A stretch of DNA of 64,000 bases from Balanoglossus misakiensis (GCA_040954595.2 CM082585.2:4402001-4466000); one strand, 5' to 3'. Counted from the first letter of the stretch, positions 49,901-58,900 are shown. Made by a program: numbers and translations. The notes: generated by a model not told the origin, from the sequence alone.

Positions 49901-50141
49901 TCTGATAATGTCCAAATAAAAAAAAATAAAACTAGTACAATCGATGTCATGACCGTCGCTCACCGTAATTTATCTGAATCATTCGTTAATTACTCTACGT
50001 GTTTACGAGGCGGTACTGCAAGAGAATATATAGGCTTCTTTTGTTGTAAATTGTATGAATAAAACATATTCCTACCTTGCACGAGATAGTTATTATGATA
50101 ACCAGCGAAAATGTACCAATGCACGCGCGCAACTTTTCCAT
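21660..50141 (-). CDS. Giant modular lectin/LDLa/CUB/LRR G-protein-coupled receptor with pseudokinase-like tail (gene 2, 39 exons, complete)
   Basis: Thirty-nine exons on the minus strand join without a phase break into 7,074 nt including a TAG stop (21,660-21,662), giving 2,357 aa. Approximate order: signal peptide 1-22; EGF-like 23-103; LDLa x4 104-247; F-type lectin 248-388; Cys-rich and EGF_CA 389-467; C-type lectin 468-588; two Cys-rich units 589-671; CUB 672-794; unnamed beta-type module 795-903; CUB x2 904-1177; C-type lectin 1178-1342; degenerate lectin-like 1343-1478; LDLa x7 1479-1757; LRR block 1758-1886; LGR hinge and 7TM 1887-2229; kinase-like tail 2230-2357. The LDLa-LRR-7TM half matches the known GRL101/relaxin-receptor plan; the N-terminal half is an added lectin array. 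Predicted plasma-membrane receptor with an extracellular N-terminus. Nearly all ectodomain introns are phase 1. The least certain point is whether the N-terminal exons (to 37,767) and the CUB-to-7TM exons are one transcript. Phases agree and no signal-peptide exon is visible in the intron between them. Confidence 0.75.
22686..22745. repeat. CAGA-rich microsatellite, gene 2 intron 37
   Basis: Repeated CAGA/GACA units directly after the 7TM exon donor. They give a spurious Ser-Val-Cys-Leu-rich extension if the intron is translated. Confidence 0.9.
22767..23794 (-). CDS. Gene 2 exon 37: LGR-type hinge and seven-transmembrane domain
   Basis: A single exon (phase 2 to 1) of 1,028 nt. The hinge has FTYCCMV and FSSCEDLM, the signature of LRR-containing GPCRs. 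TM1 has [10 protein letters not shown]2 [15 protein letters not shown]3 ends [13 protein letters not shown], with ERF in place of DRY; TM5 holds a long aromatic stretch; TM6 has CCWVP; TM7 ends NSAANPVLY (NPxxY). It resembles GRL101 and relaxin-receptor 7TM domains (type C LGRs). About 35 residues follow TM7 before the donor at 22,766, in a Ser/Thr-rich tail. Confidence 0.95.
25001..26365 (-). CDS. Gene 2 exons 32-36: LRR N-cap and leucine-rich repeats
   Basis: Exon 32 (26,263-26,365) encodes the LRR N-terminal cap CPPGCKCQG...VFC. Exons 33-36 (26,045-26,113; 25,729-25,800; 25,273-25,344; 25,001-25,072) encode one repeat each of 23-24 residues and are all phase 2-2. This one-repeat-per-72-nt-exon pattern is typical of LGR genes. 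Repeat cores read [24 protein letters not shown] and [12 protein letters not shown]. The last ends GLKNLRQL and joins in frame to the 7TM hinge. Four to five repeats is short for the family. Confidence 0.92.
25374..25655 (+). repeat. Dispersed repeat family R1, copy 1
   Basis: Contains ATTACCATGGCCTGTG, GATTGGTCGAG, CATTTTGCGTAACACAAG, AACCGACTCCGCCCTGACC and GTTTGTTTATGGGC. It lies inside the intron between two LRR exons of gene 2. Related copies are at 32,590-32,960 (inverted) and 61,928-62,330. Confidence 0.8.
25872..26032. repeat. (CA)n/(CATA)n microsatellite between LRR exons of gene 2
   Basis: CA units then CATA units fill most of the intron between exons 33 (26,045) and 34. The pure tract ends about 12 bases from the exon 33 donor. 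Confidence 0.95.
26631..29555 (-). CDS. Gene 2 exons 26-31: seven LDL-receptor class A modules
   Basis: Exons 29,436-29,555, 28,191-28,310, 27,911-28,027, 27,489-27,734, 27,148-27,264 and 26,631-26,747, all phase 1-1. Each carries one LDLa except 27,489-27,734, which carries two. Calcium-cage motifs are [32 protein letters not shown] and YGDDEIGC. The second module of the double exon keeps six Cys but lost the acidic cage (it ends SHLVNC). A row of LDLa before LRRs is the known layout of GRL101-type receptors, and in relaxin receptors the LDLa module is needed for activation. Confidence 0.93.
29672..29905. repeat. Imperfect direct duplication, period about 134 bp, gene 2 intron 25
   Basis: GCATGATCAACTTAAC...TTAATTACGC...GGGATTAACGC...TCACGACTTTC is followed by GCATGATTCACTTAAC...TTAATTACGCC...GGGATTTATGC...TCACGACTAAA. 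This is an old tandem duplication without coding potential. Confidence 0.6.
29931..30338 (-). CDS. Gene 2 exon 25: degenerate lectin-like Cys-rich domain
   Basis: One phase 1-1 exon of 136 codons directly after the QPD lectin. It begins [17 protein letters not shown], like the first strand of a C-type lectin, and holds ten Cys, but it lacks WIGL, QPD/EPN and WND. Later motifs are [15 protein letters not shown] and [10 protein letters not shown]. It may be a diverged lectin fold or a separate Cys-rich linker; the family is uncertain. Confidence 0.7.
30715..31657 (-). CDS. Gene 2 exons 22-24: C-type lectin domain with QPD motif
   Basis: Exons 31,445-31,657, 31,267-31,336 and 30,715-30,926 (phases 1-1, 1-2, 2-1) encode a full long-form C-type lectin. 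It has [58 protein letters not shown], then [12 protein letters not shown], and closes with HWHDIPC and FICK. QPD is the galactose-type specificity triplet, and WHD replaces WND. This is the best preserved carbohydrate-recognition domain in the receptor. Confidence 0.92.
32590..32960 (-). repeat. Dispersed repeat family R1, copy 2 (inverted)
   Basis: The reverse complement has ATTACCATGGCCTGTGCG, AATTGGTCGAGATGAA, TTTACATGCCCGTAAATC, CATTTTGCGTAACACAAG and AACCGACTCCGCCCTGACC. It is longer than copy 1, which lacks the part around the ACATGCCCGTAAATC block. Confidence 0.8.
34614..34772. repeat. Foldback palindrome with about 60-bp arms, gene 2 intron 21
   Basis: ATAATCCCATGATATCTTTC at the left end and its complement at the right end. 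The arms continue through GACGTCATCG/CGTATACTCGTGGTTTTCGCGGA with few mismatches. The centre of about 40 bases includes GCGTACAACTTCTCGCCTGCGG. No coding content. Confidence 0.85.
35122..36050 (-). CDS. Gene 2 exons 20-21: two complete CUB domains
   Basis: Exon 20 (35,658-36,050, 131 codons) and exon 21 (35,122-35,550, 143 codons) each encode one whole CUB domain, phase 1-1. Exon 20 has [11 protein letters not shown], the acidic [14 protein letters not shown] and [17 protein letters not shown]. Exon 21 has [37 protein letters not shown] and GSGFLAKY. The four-Cys pattern and the closing GF-x-A-x-Y are textbook CUB. They come directly before the second lectin domain. Confidence 0.92.
36051..37766. 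other. Gene 2 intron 19 (1.7 kb)
   Basis: No exon, signal-peptide-like start or known repeat was recognised. This is the interval where a separate promoter would have to lie if the N-terminal lectin exons and the CUB-to-7TM exons were two genes. Confidence 0.5.
37767..38093 (-). CDS. Gene 2 exon 19: unnamed beta-rich ectodomain
   Basis: A single phase 1-1 exon of 109 codons. It begins DILNCPDS and contains [36 protein letters not shown], and a closing stretch with [12 protein letters not shown]. The pattern (one Cys pair, W, a repeated hydrophobic-glycine strand pattern, VGQN, then ER and GDFIG) looks like a compact beta module. I recall similar stretches in uncharacterised invertebrate ectodomains but cannot give a family name. 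If the donor is not used, the frame runs to a stop at 37,681. Confidence 0.65.
38662..39926 (-). CDS. Gene 2 exons 16-18: CUB domain split over three exons
   Basis: Exon 16 (39,807-39,926) encodes [14 protein letters not shown] and [10 protein letters not shown], the first CUB strands. Exon 17 (39,265-39,419, phase 1 to 0) has [12 protein letters not shown] and DYLEITD, with the second Cys pair ending [12 protein letters not shown]. Exon 18 (38,662-38,755, phase 0 to 1) has [13 protein letters not shown], the closing strand. CUB domains mediate protein or ligand binding in extracellular proteins. The phase 0 junction between exons 17 and 18 is one of only a few non-phase-1 joins in the ectodomain. 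Confidence 0.8.
40370..40895 (-). CDS. Gene 2 exons 14-15: two Cys-rich units
   Basis: Exon 14 (40,758-40,895) has [17 protein letters not shown] and ends RTPCA. Exon 15 (40,370-40,480) has CDEACIRK and ends DTCIG. Both are phase 1-1, and the left paralogue has exons of identical length (138 and 111 nt). The Cys spacing resembles truncated EGF or follistatin-like units, but I do not recognise the family. They link the lectin domain to the first CUB domain. Confidence 0.75.
41154..41890 (-). CDS. Gene 2 exons 12-13: C-type lectin domain (EPS, WDD variant)
   Basis: Exon 12 (41,605-41,890, phase 1 to 2) contains [13 protein letters not shown], the core [12 protein letters not shown] and [13 protein letters not shown]. 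Exon 13 (41,154-41,230, phase 2 to 1) completes it with WDDDYC and FYICEQATG. Four Cys form the canonical lectin pair pattern. The sugar-specificity tripeptide reads EPS, where mannose-type domains have EPN, and the second calcium motif reads WDD instead of WND. The WIGL-type signature is weak. Calcium-dependent sugar binding is possible but unproven. Confidence 0.85.
42645..43708 (-). CDS. Gene 2 exons 10-11: Cys-rich unit and calcium-binding EGF
   Basis: Exon 10 (43,601-43,708) is a Cys-rich EGF-like half unit with VCSCCDGYG followed by NMCEG. Exon 11 (42,645-42,773) is a calcium-binding EGF that begins DINEC and contains [14 protein letters not shown] and ends KCV. Both are phase 1-1 and have partners of the same length in gene 1 (108 and 129 nt). 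Confidence 0.85.
44131..44836 (-). CDS. Gene 2 exons 8-9: F-type lectin (fucolectin/tachylectin-4/pentraxin-1) domain
   Basis: Exons 44,621-44,836 and 44,131-44,337 join with phase 1. The first half shows [25 protein letters not shown] and [10 protein letters not shown]. The second shows [15 protein letters not shown] and CEVEVYGAG. The published F-type lectin signature H-x(26)-R-x-D-x(4)-R/K is complete across the exon junction: His in SCTHT, then Arg and Asp in NRED, then Arg in ADRL. Fucose binding is therefore plausible. The domain is about 140 aa, the usual F-lectin length. Confidence 0.9.
45322..47633 (-). CDS. Gene 2 exons 4-7: four LDL-receptor class A modules
   Basis: The exons are 47,532-47,633, 46,505-46,609, 45,861-45,974 and 45,322-45,432, all phase 1 on both sides. 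Each encodes one six-Cys LDLa module with an acidic calcium cage near the end ([32 protein letters not shown]). LDLa modules bind calcium and protein or lipoprotein ligands. The third (exon 6) differs strongly from its counterpart in gene 1, while the others are close. Confidence 0.9.
47693..47838. repeat. Mixed CATA/CAGA/CACA microsatellite, gene 2 intron 3
   Basis: Short runs of ATAC, CAGA and CACA. The position corresponds to the microsatellite at 11,298 in gene 1, so the tract predates the duplication. Confidence 0.9.
48145..50141 (-). CDS. Gene 2 exons 1-3: signal peptide and two EGF-like units
   Basis: Exon 1 (50,076-50,141) codes 22 aa starting MEKLRACIG with a hydrophobic core rich in V and I and ending SCK. 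This is a signal peptide, and the ATG is the only one that gives it. Exon 2 (48,634-48,754, phase 0 to 1) encodes a Cys-containing half-EGF unit with [11 protein letters not shown]. Exon 3 (48,145-48,267) is a calcium-binding EGF: DIDEC start, then [10 protein letters not shown], then CEG. Exon 1 of the left paralogue has the same length, phase and MEKL start, which supports the start chosen here. Confidence 0.88.
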
Positions 50142-51732
50142 GTTGTCTATCGCGAGGTTCCAACAGGTGGCATCTCAAAGAAATGTTTATTCGCACGAGA
50201 CATGCAAAGTTACTTCTCAGAGCCAGTTTTTCCAACTGCACTGCGGGGTTCGACTGCTTGGCCAAAGCTTATCAACTGTGGATAATCTATCCATGGCAAA
50301 GTTGCCTGGCAACCAAATGTAATCACAAATGTCACTTGCATAAATTAAAACAGCGACCAGGGGCTGCCGTAATACTATATCAAGCGCATCTTTTAATTTG
50401 CTTTATGGAGTCACTCAGGCGAGCTGAGGGAAATCTTACTTAATTAAAATGCCTTCGATGCGGTTCAACAAATATACGATGTCGATTAAAGAACACATTT
50501 GGCTATTTTCAGGCGTTTTCTTGTCTGTTTGTCACATCGTTAAGTGTGGACATATCACAAAATGTTGTGGTATGTACAAGGAAACAAGTATTTATTTACA
50601 AAAATACATGGGGCATTTTCGTTGTGTTGTATACAACCTTGATATTTTGTTTGGCTTATATGGATTATCGATTAACTTTAACACATTTTATATCATCATT
50701 TGCGCAATTCGGCGTTCTTTAAAGCCATAAGTTGTATTGATAAAAATAAACATTGGTCTGTACGTTCTTGTCTCCGCAGGTCAAACAGTTTTCAAATCAT
50801 CTCCCAACTTGCTGTAATGAATTTCTCGGAAGAACACTGCTCAATATTCAGACGATATACACAAGATGCATACTTTAACTTTCATAAGATATGCGCAGAC
50901 ATCCGTCGTAAATAAAGCATTCGTTTCCAGGAGAAAAAAACAGATTTACATCAAGTAAGCTGGCAACGTACGCGTGCTTACAGAAGATTATCCCTGTAGT
51001 GAAAATCGAAAACAAGGCAGTTGCGTTGCGACACCGTGTGTGTGTGAGTGCCTGTCTTTCACCTATCTCGCTGATGGTGTAATAGTGGGGAACTACTAGA
51101 ATCAATCAAATAATTTTTAGTCAGAAAAAATATTATGCAAATGCTAGAATGAACATTTATGACCGGGAAATGTGAGTGTTAACGAGTGCAGAACAAACTG
51201 ATCCCGCGTCTTTGAGTTTCTTTTGGCCAGAGTTGCATCAATTCAGCAAGGCTCTCAGCCATGTCCACAACATTAGGTGTTGTTAATTGTTTAAATTAAT
51301 AGTAAGTTTTTGGGATTGTGAGGTGCATACATTATACATATCGAATGAGCTTCCCTTGGATATTAGATATACTACTACCACTTAACATACCTCCTTCAAA
51401 TTGACAAAGCAACACTTTTCATTAATTATATAAAGGCTAGAAATTGAGTCACGGCGAAGATACTTTCTGGCGTTAGGCCAAATTAGAGCAAGTTTCTTGT
51501 TTGCTTCAAGAAATATATTGTCAAAAGTATGCTGCAACAGTTCTGCGATAAAACGCTACCATCACAAACCATATAAATCATTAGATATTCACGCCAAGCT
51601 TGGAGAGTGTAGTACCAAGATCCGCGGTTGACAAAATTGAATTTGTTATATAATTGTCTACAGTCTACGTAATGCTTCTATAGTGCCGACAGCGTCCAGA
51701 CAACTTACAAAAGGCCCACAACCCACAACCAG

Positions 51733-51800
51733 TTCAATCAACGCTGAATGTCACAACGCGCGTGGTGGAGAGAGTAGGAAGTCGTTTAAAGTTTAAACAC
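51733..51800. promoter_or_regulatory. Conserved upstream block of gene 2 with GTTTAAAGTTTAAAC palindrome
   Basis: This is the counterpart of the block at 16,960-17,045. It has GTTCAATCAACGC, GAATGTCACAA, GCGCGTGGT and GTTTAAAGTTTAAAC, about 1.6 kb before the ATG of gene 2. Its conservation may reflect function or simply recent duplication. Confidence 0.35.
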
Positions 51801-52818
51801 GCACATTCAACGAGATTAGTCTCAGCTTGTCATGTGTCATCATATCACCATAACCCGCATTTGCGGCAATGATTTATCAGAATTAATTTTTAAACTAAAT
51901 CCTGTTTTTCTGTCTGAGCTGCAATTGTTATGTCGTACTCAGCGGAATCGCCCACTCGTGGTCTTTTCAATGGTTGTTCTCACCCCCTTTCCATGTTGTT
52001 CAAAATCACACGATCATCACTTTCAATCACAGAAAACCTTCGGGTACAACAAGACTGTCTGTTGTATGTTTTCAACTTTCAAAATAACAAGTCTTCAAAA
52101 CTTTGGTTCAAACATCGTATGCGCACGGGTGTTCCTCATGACAGGCGCTACAGAACATAGACAGACAACACATATAGTTTTTTTTCATTACACACACAGC
52201 ATACAACAACGTTAAATCTGTGAAAGAAAATTTAAACTTCTTCAAAACGGTCTGTCATTTTTCATTGTAATTTGTATGAAGGTTCCTGTATATGAAGTAA
52301 GAGTTTATAGTGTTCGACATGTTTTATCACACATTTTTTCTTGAAATAGTTGTTAAACCGAAGTATTATATAGTCCAATGATATAAAGTGCAATTCTAAA
52401 GTTACTGTGTCATCAGAATTTGCAGTGCCGGAAGTCTTTGTTTTGCGTATAAAATTTACTTGTTCGGAAAAAAAACTTGTAAACGTGTGAGCGTCACCCT
52501 GCACAACCGATGGTAGATTTAATAAAACAACATGAAACTTGTATACACCATCGGCACCAACAGATTTCTAAAATATAGAATAGCTTTAGACGTAGTATGC
52601 CACTCCCTATGAATAATGCAGCAAACTTGGACGAAATCTGAACTTGCTGTTAATTGGATACGTCGGTTCCTTTGGCGATGCAGATTTATCACAAATTCAG
52701 ACTTAATCTGTTCTTGTTGACAAAATAAACTAAAAGTATTAGTAAATAGTATTTACTGGCAATCTAAATGTCGCGTATATCCTGAGGCTTTCCTGACAAC
52801 AGATAGAACTAATTATTG

Positions 52819-52916
52819 ACTAAAGGATTTATTCTGCTGATAATGCCATTTATATGTTCAGCGTTACCCATGGGATTCCTAAGAAGTCTGCACTTGACGG
52901 AAACTGAATCACACGG
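52819..52916 (+). pseudogene. Duplicate of the signal-anchor-like exon, start codon lost
   Basis: The frame reads TKGFILLIMPFICSALPMGF and ends with donor GGGTAATA, parallel to 18,297-18,403. No ATG is in frame upstream. A downstream acceptor-like TTGTTTCAG at about 53,135-53,145 is also shared with the left copy. It marks the far edge of the segmental duplication. Confidence 0.3.
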
Positions 52917-53280
52917 GTAATACATGTAAAGGTTATTAGTTGAGACACTGTTATCAATTCCAGTTAATCCAACATGCTTGGGATTAGCTTTCTGAAGAAT
53001 AATACGACAAGCTTCAAATCTTAATAAGATTTTCCAAAATCTGACAGGCGGGTCACTTGCACGATTTACGTCTTTGGAAATCAACGTTGAATAATCTGTC
53101 CGAGATCAACAGTAAGCCGGATAGTCCTGTGATACATTGTTTCAGGCCCGACATAGTCCATGAGCTGTCTCTGATGAAAGAGAAGAAACCTGAAAGTGGG
53201 AAGAGTGTGAAACCATATTTTCGTTAGTCATATACAAAATATTGGTATTGACAAATGCCTGTCACAGAAAATGTAGTGAA

Positions 53281-53632
53281 TACATACATACATACATACA
53301 TACATACATACATACATACATACATACATACATACATACATACATACATACATACATACATACATACATACATACATACATACATACATACATACATACA
53401 TACATACATACATACATACATACATACATACATACATACATACATACATACATACATGAATGAATGAATGAATGAATGAATGAATGAATGAATGAATGAA
53501 TGAATGAATGAATGAATGAATGAATGAATGAATGAATGAATGAATGAATGAATGAATGAATGAATGAATGAATGAATGAATGAATGAATGAATGAATGAA
53601 TGAATGAATGAATGAATGAATGAATGAATGAA
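53281..53632. repeat. Compound microsatellite (CATA)n then (GAAT)n, about 350 bp
   Basis: About 44 CATA units (53,281-53,456) switch without interruption into about 44 GAAT units (53,457-53,632). It is the longest pure tract in the window and lies just outside the duplicated upstream region of gene 2. Confidence 0.95.
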
Positions 53633-55979
53633 TATAGTGGACAGCGGAGATGAAACAATCTCTACAGCACGGACCGTGGTTGGAGTTAAGTAAATGTAGT
53701 TTGTGTTAGTTCGGCCTTCTGGTGGATGGCAAGGCTGGTTTTGTCATGTGTAAAATTCGCGGTTGTTTGGTTTCAGCCAAATGTAGTGTTGTTTATTTAA
53801 TATGCTGTCATTCATTCTTTATAAGTTGCCTTATGTATGCTACGATGAACTTGGATCAAATGTTCCACCCTCGTTTTGTTCTCTGTGGGCGTAAAGGCAA
53901 TCAATTATGTCGTCTAAATAATTTATTAGTAGAAAATGAATCGACTCGTCGTACATTATTACCGCCGGTCGTAAAAAGATAGTATGCATTTTGAATATCA
54001 AAAACCGCCGAGAGAGCCACAATGTCAAAAAATTACCAATTCTGAATGGCCGCCAATCTCTGTGTTAACGGACACGGACAAAAATGTTTGATTTTCTTAT
54101 GAAAACAGGATGGTGAACACTCTGCTTTGGGCGTAACAAAAGAACCAGGTGTAGGTAAAGAATAATAGAATCTCACACTCCCGAGGACCTGGGATCATAT
54201 TTCTCACACGAGTTTGCGGCGAGTGTGGGACAAAAAATATCCCTGACGAGCGTGAGAAATAAGATGCCAGGCCTTTGATGTGTCAGATTCTATTTCTCAC
54301 AGAACAATAAATAGCCACATTCGCATTAGAAACGTTGAATAATTGACTGTAAATGTCGTCTCGTACGTTGTAGTTTCTATCCATATTACACTTTGCGCCA
54401 TTGGGTAACATTTAGCGCGCGTTAATTACAAAACGTTTGAATCCAATCAGCACTCGTGTCATATAGAGCTCGAGCGTGGGATCGACACTCCCAGCGGCCA
54501 GGGGTTTTGGAATTGTTGTTTTTCGTAGTATGTAAACACAAATAAATTAGTTTTAGAGTTTTTTTCATTGGCCACTGTAGTCTCCTCAAATGATGGGCGA
54601 ATCTCCTGAAAATTGGGGCTAATTACCCTGATCACACAGTGTCTGGCTAGCTAGTTGCAATAGTTTGCTTTAACGTGTACGCCTGAAAATGAATTATATT
54701 TTATCGGACATGAACATTTCAGAAATCAGTACATAACGCTGTGGGGATGACACTTTGCGGCCATCCAAGTTTCCCTTTGAAAAAAAAAGTCACTTGTTCT
54801 GCGGTCTGTGTAAGAAGTGGTCAATTTTATGTCTGCACGAGCTTATATATTTTCTATTCTGCACACCCCAAAGGAACTGCCCTGATATCTCCAAGCTAAA
54901 GCCCATTAAAATGCATGTTTTGTGTCGACGGAAGTGTGCGGGATTAGGAAGTTTCTTGTGGGTTTAGGAAGCCGACAGCTGGGCTGATTCCCAATATTAT
55001 TAAAGTTCCATTAGCTGTAACTGTTGGCGATATTTTCAGTGTTAAAGTTCAATGTTACGAATAGCTGCAATTTCTTTGTTGATCCCCTGAAGCATGAACA
55101 ATCAACATTATGTACCGTACAGCCAGCATTTTAGTTGAAGAAACTTTAATTCAAGTCTGGACTGGAACTCGTTTAAGTATAACACTTGGTTGTTACACTT
55201 AATTGGACATTTTAAACAAGCAGTCAATACTGGATAGCTGATCATGCTGTATAGCGAATAGAAGAAATTGTACAAAAATGATGGGGGAAACAGCCCAAAG
55301 TTATGTTACAGATATTCGGTTAATGGGATCTTGAGTGTGGCTCAATGAGATTGACATGCAAAATTACTAAAGGACCAGTGGCAGTGTAGCATGATCTAAA
55401 CATCAAGCTTTGATCATCATAGAAGCATTGTGCTTTCCATGATGATCTTTGCCTGTTTTATATGTAATATCGCAAACATATTGTCAGGACAAGTCTAACA
55501 GTTGCCACACAGTGGCCTTATGGTATATGTATATAAGTAAACTAATGGTAACTTCAAACAAACAATGACCTAACCATATTATGATGTTGAAACACACGAT
55601 TTAATTCACATTCCCTAAAAAAATGGGGAATAATTACTGAGAACAAAGCCAAACAATATTCTATATTTGTATCATGGAAATTTAACAGCATGTACTAGTA
55701 GTAAAATTTGCCAAATGTTGCATCATAGGTCCTCAATCTTTGATATCATATGGCATCTTAACAGTCACAATGCCACACATACTTTCTTTCAAAACCAGTT
55801 AATCAATGTATCGACTGTTCGAAAACCATAATATAGAAGTTACACACAAAGTTCAGTGTTAGGTGCTTTGGAGGCTGGCTGGCAGAATTGGCGGTTTATA
55901 TGCAAGGACACAATTCTTTGAGTGTTAGTGGTATATGACATCTAATGAAATGTTACAATCAGCTCAACATTAATCCACG

Positions 55980-58900
55980 TTATTCACATACATAGACTTC
56001 AACTCTCATTGCCATCATATTTTGCCAGGTCTGAGGGTAAAACCGAACATACTGAGACACGAAGGAGTCATCCATTAAATCATGGTAGACGACTGTAGTC
56101 ATATCAGTATTCCCTACAAACACCTGAAACGATATATATATACAGATTATTTCATTATCATTCCTTCAAATCATATGTTATGGTTTAGATTCATATTCTA
56201 TTATGTTTAGATTTGTGTGAGCGCAGAAGTCCTAGGCTAAGTGAGACCATGACAGACTGTTTCTACTCTAAGAGGATCACAAATGTGCATTTAAATAGGG
56301 TAAAGTTCTGTAAAACTTATTCAGTAATACATCCTTAGTTATCTGAGCATTATTCTTAACAAATACTTAAAATCTACCTTCAGGAGACCGTCACGGCCAA
56401 GGATATATTTCCAAACACCATTGTCATCATAAGCCAACACGAATGTTGTCACCCACTCGCTATATTCTCCCCGTCCCTAGATTTAATAAGAAATGTTATT
56501 AACTTTAATCAATTGTCTGAAGTTAGTGGTGGACATGCCACCCACTGAAAATGGGTAATTGCATGGCTATTTCAATGTTAAATGGTGACAGTTGTTATAT
56601 TTGCATTGACAATATACCTGTGTGCCCATTCACCAGGTTAGTGTATAATGAGAGTCTTATGGTGATATGTTGGGAACTTGTCGACAACCTACACCCTCCC
56701 AACCTAAACCTTCGCCCCTGTTCCCGCTATTCAGGTCCAATTCACCATAGGACATGATGGATTTGGATCAAACCATGATGATGAAAGGGTTAAAAGATTA
56801 GCACTTACCTGTATTGCAACCCCAACCACCTCTCTAATGCTACCGAGGTTTATCTGTAACCACTGTCCTGCCGCGTTGTACTTCGAAACCCATCCCGATG
56901 CTCTGCCAGGTTTGATGTAGTTCAGCCTTGCCTGATATGACATTATAATAGCTTGGTGGTTACTGCTTGCTGTGATCTGCGAGTCTAGAATCTCGCCACT
57001 CTCCATACCAGCAGCAACAGTGTTACCGCAAGGCACTAGAATAAAGTAATTCATACACTAAACTCAACATTATTCCATATATTTTGATGGGGTGTTATTG
57101 GATATTTTTGATTAACATGTACACAACTGGTTGGATTAGTTTGCCATTTTGAATTTTACTTGATACTATAATTGTATACTATTGAATTTGCTCACTGTAA
57201 CTCTTGATTATACTATAAACACAAAAAGGGCGAACTTTGTAAATTAGATTGAATGATAAATGATGTCATACCAACACCAGGATTGATGTTAAGCCACTCA
57301 GGGGTCACGAAAGTTGGTTATTGTCTTAATACTCACCAAATGATTTTTCACAAATTAATCCCAGGCGTTTTCTGCAGTCCACAGGTTGCCATTGACCGTT
57401 GTTATCAGCAGACATTACAGCACAATCTGTGATGCCTTCTGTATCTGGCATGGTGCCAGTTTGTCCAGGTCGTTCGGTTGAGACCCAGTTTTTATATGAC
57501 ACCTGGTGTGGAATAGATATCACTGTTATAATTGATATTGAAAGGATACTTGGCCCTCTATGGCAGCAATGAACATTTCCTCGTTCATGCCAGGTATTAT
57601 TTTTGTCTGAGAAAGTGTTGATGTTTGTTTGTTTGTTTGTTTGTTTGTTTGTTTGTTTGTTTGTTTGTTTGTTTGTTTGTTTTTAGGGGGGTTGCATCAA
57701 GGTAACTTGTGAGGTTCACACAGGTACATGTCTCTTGAAATTCCGAAAAGGACTTTCACCTAAAACTGACCATTTTCTCCTGGTCGTTGCCTTATCTTTT
57801 GGGGGGAAAGACTTGACCAGAAACAGTTATTTTAATATTTTGGCCTTTAATACGGGGTAATGCAGAACCAATTATTTTTGCATCATGGATGTGTTAGGTA
57901 ATACACTTGAAACAATATGTCTTTGGCTGTATATTTATATACTAAACAAGCCAGAAAAATACACGAGAATATTGAATTCAGCTAAATTCCAAGTATAATA
58001 GTTTGTCTAGAAGTTTGTTACCTGACTTCCATCTTCCCACCTCCAGTCTCCTTCATTATCGATGTCATTCAAACCTATCCATAGACCAAAAGTACCACGT
58101 GTAAACCCTGTGGTGAAAAACAAAAGCAAATTAACTCAGTTCCAACAGGTACTGGTAAATGTTATGCTTTCTGGTTGAATTCGTTCTGATTGGTGACATT
58201 GGCACATTACAAGTGACAGTATTAAAGGTATACAGCCACCTCTTCATGGTACATATGCCCATATATGGTGAAAGAGACGTGTAGGAATGACCATGCGATG
58301 GCCTCTTGTTGAGCGTCTGACACATACTGAAAATCTGTGATTGGCCAATTTTGAATTTTTCATCGTAACAGTGGTTAAATAGGTTTGCTGTTAAGATGAA
58401 AAATTCCTTCTTGAATGTGCTCAGACCAGGGTTTTCATCACACTTATCTTGTTATGAACATAACAGTATTCTAAGTACCGAGTTTCTATATTATTATGGA
58501 ATATTTTCAAATCGCTATTTAGGGACCGTTCAGTTTTTACGGCTGGGGGGGGGGGGGCGGCAAGTTTGAGTCATCGGTTTTCAAAATCAGGCCGACCCCC
58601 CCCCCTTCACTCAGCACCAAAAAATGATGACCCCCCCTTTGACAGACCCAAAAATATGATGACCCCCCCCCCCAACGCCGAAAACATTCGCCGTCCTGAT
58701 CCTAAGTACACTGTATCCAATAAAGGGAATGAGGCTCCTCACACCTCAATTATAAATGTCTTAAAAGTAATTGAAGTATATAATAGTATATCGTTGCAAT
58801 AATGAAATCTATGAACAAAGTAAAATGACAAGTCAATACAATAGTTCCTAGAATTGGTAAAACAAGAAAAGTGGCGGGGGTGTGCCCCTCCCACATAAGA

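Larger units (their letters stand above)
50142..55979. other. Intergenic region between gene 2 start and gene 3 stop
   Basis: Upstream region of gene 2 (similar to that of gene 1 up to about 53,200), the compound microsatellite, an imperfect inverted repeat around 54,170-54,305 (CTCACAC and GTGAGAAATA words), and 3' flank of gene 3. No other gene recognised. Confidence 0.55.

Noticed and set aside
53281-53632. Regular repeat array considered as CRISPR
   Set aside because: The units are 4 bp with no spacers in a eukaryotic genome, so this is a microsatellite.
54170-54305. Inverted CTCACAC/GTGAGAAATA words as a defined transposon
   Set aside because: Pairing is too patchy and no target duplication could be set, so it is only mentioned in the intergenic entry.
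58560-58690. Proline-rich open frame in poly-C runs
   Set aside because: It lies within the MITE and comes from homopolymer C tracts.
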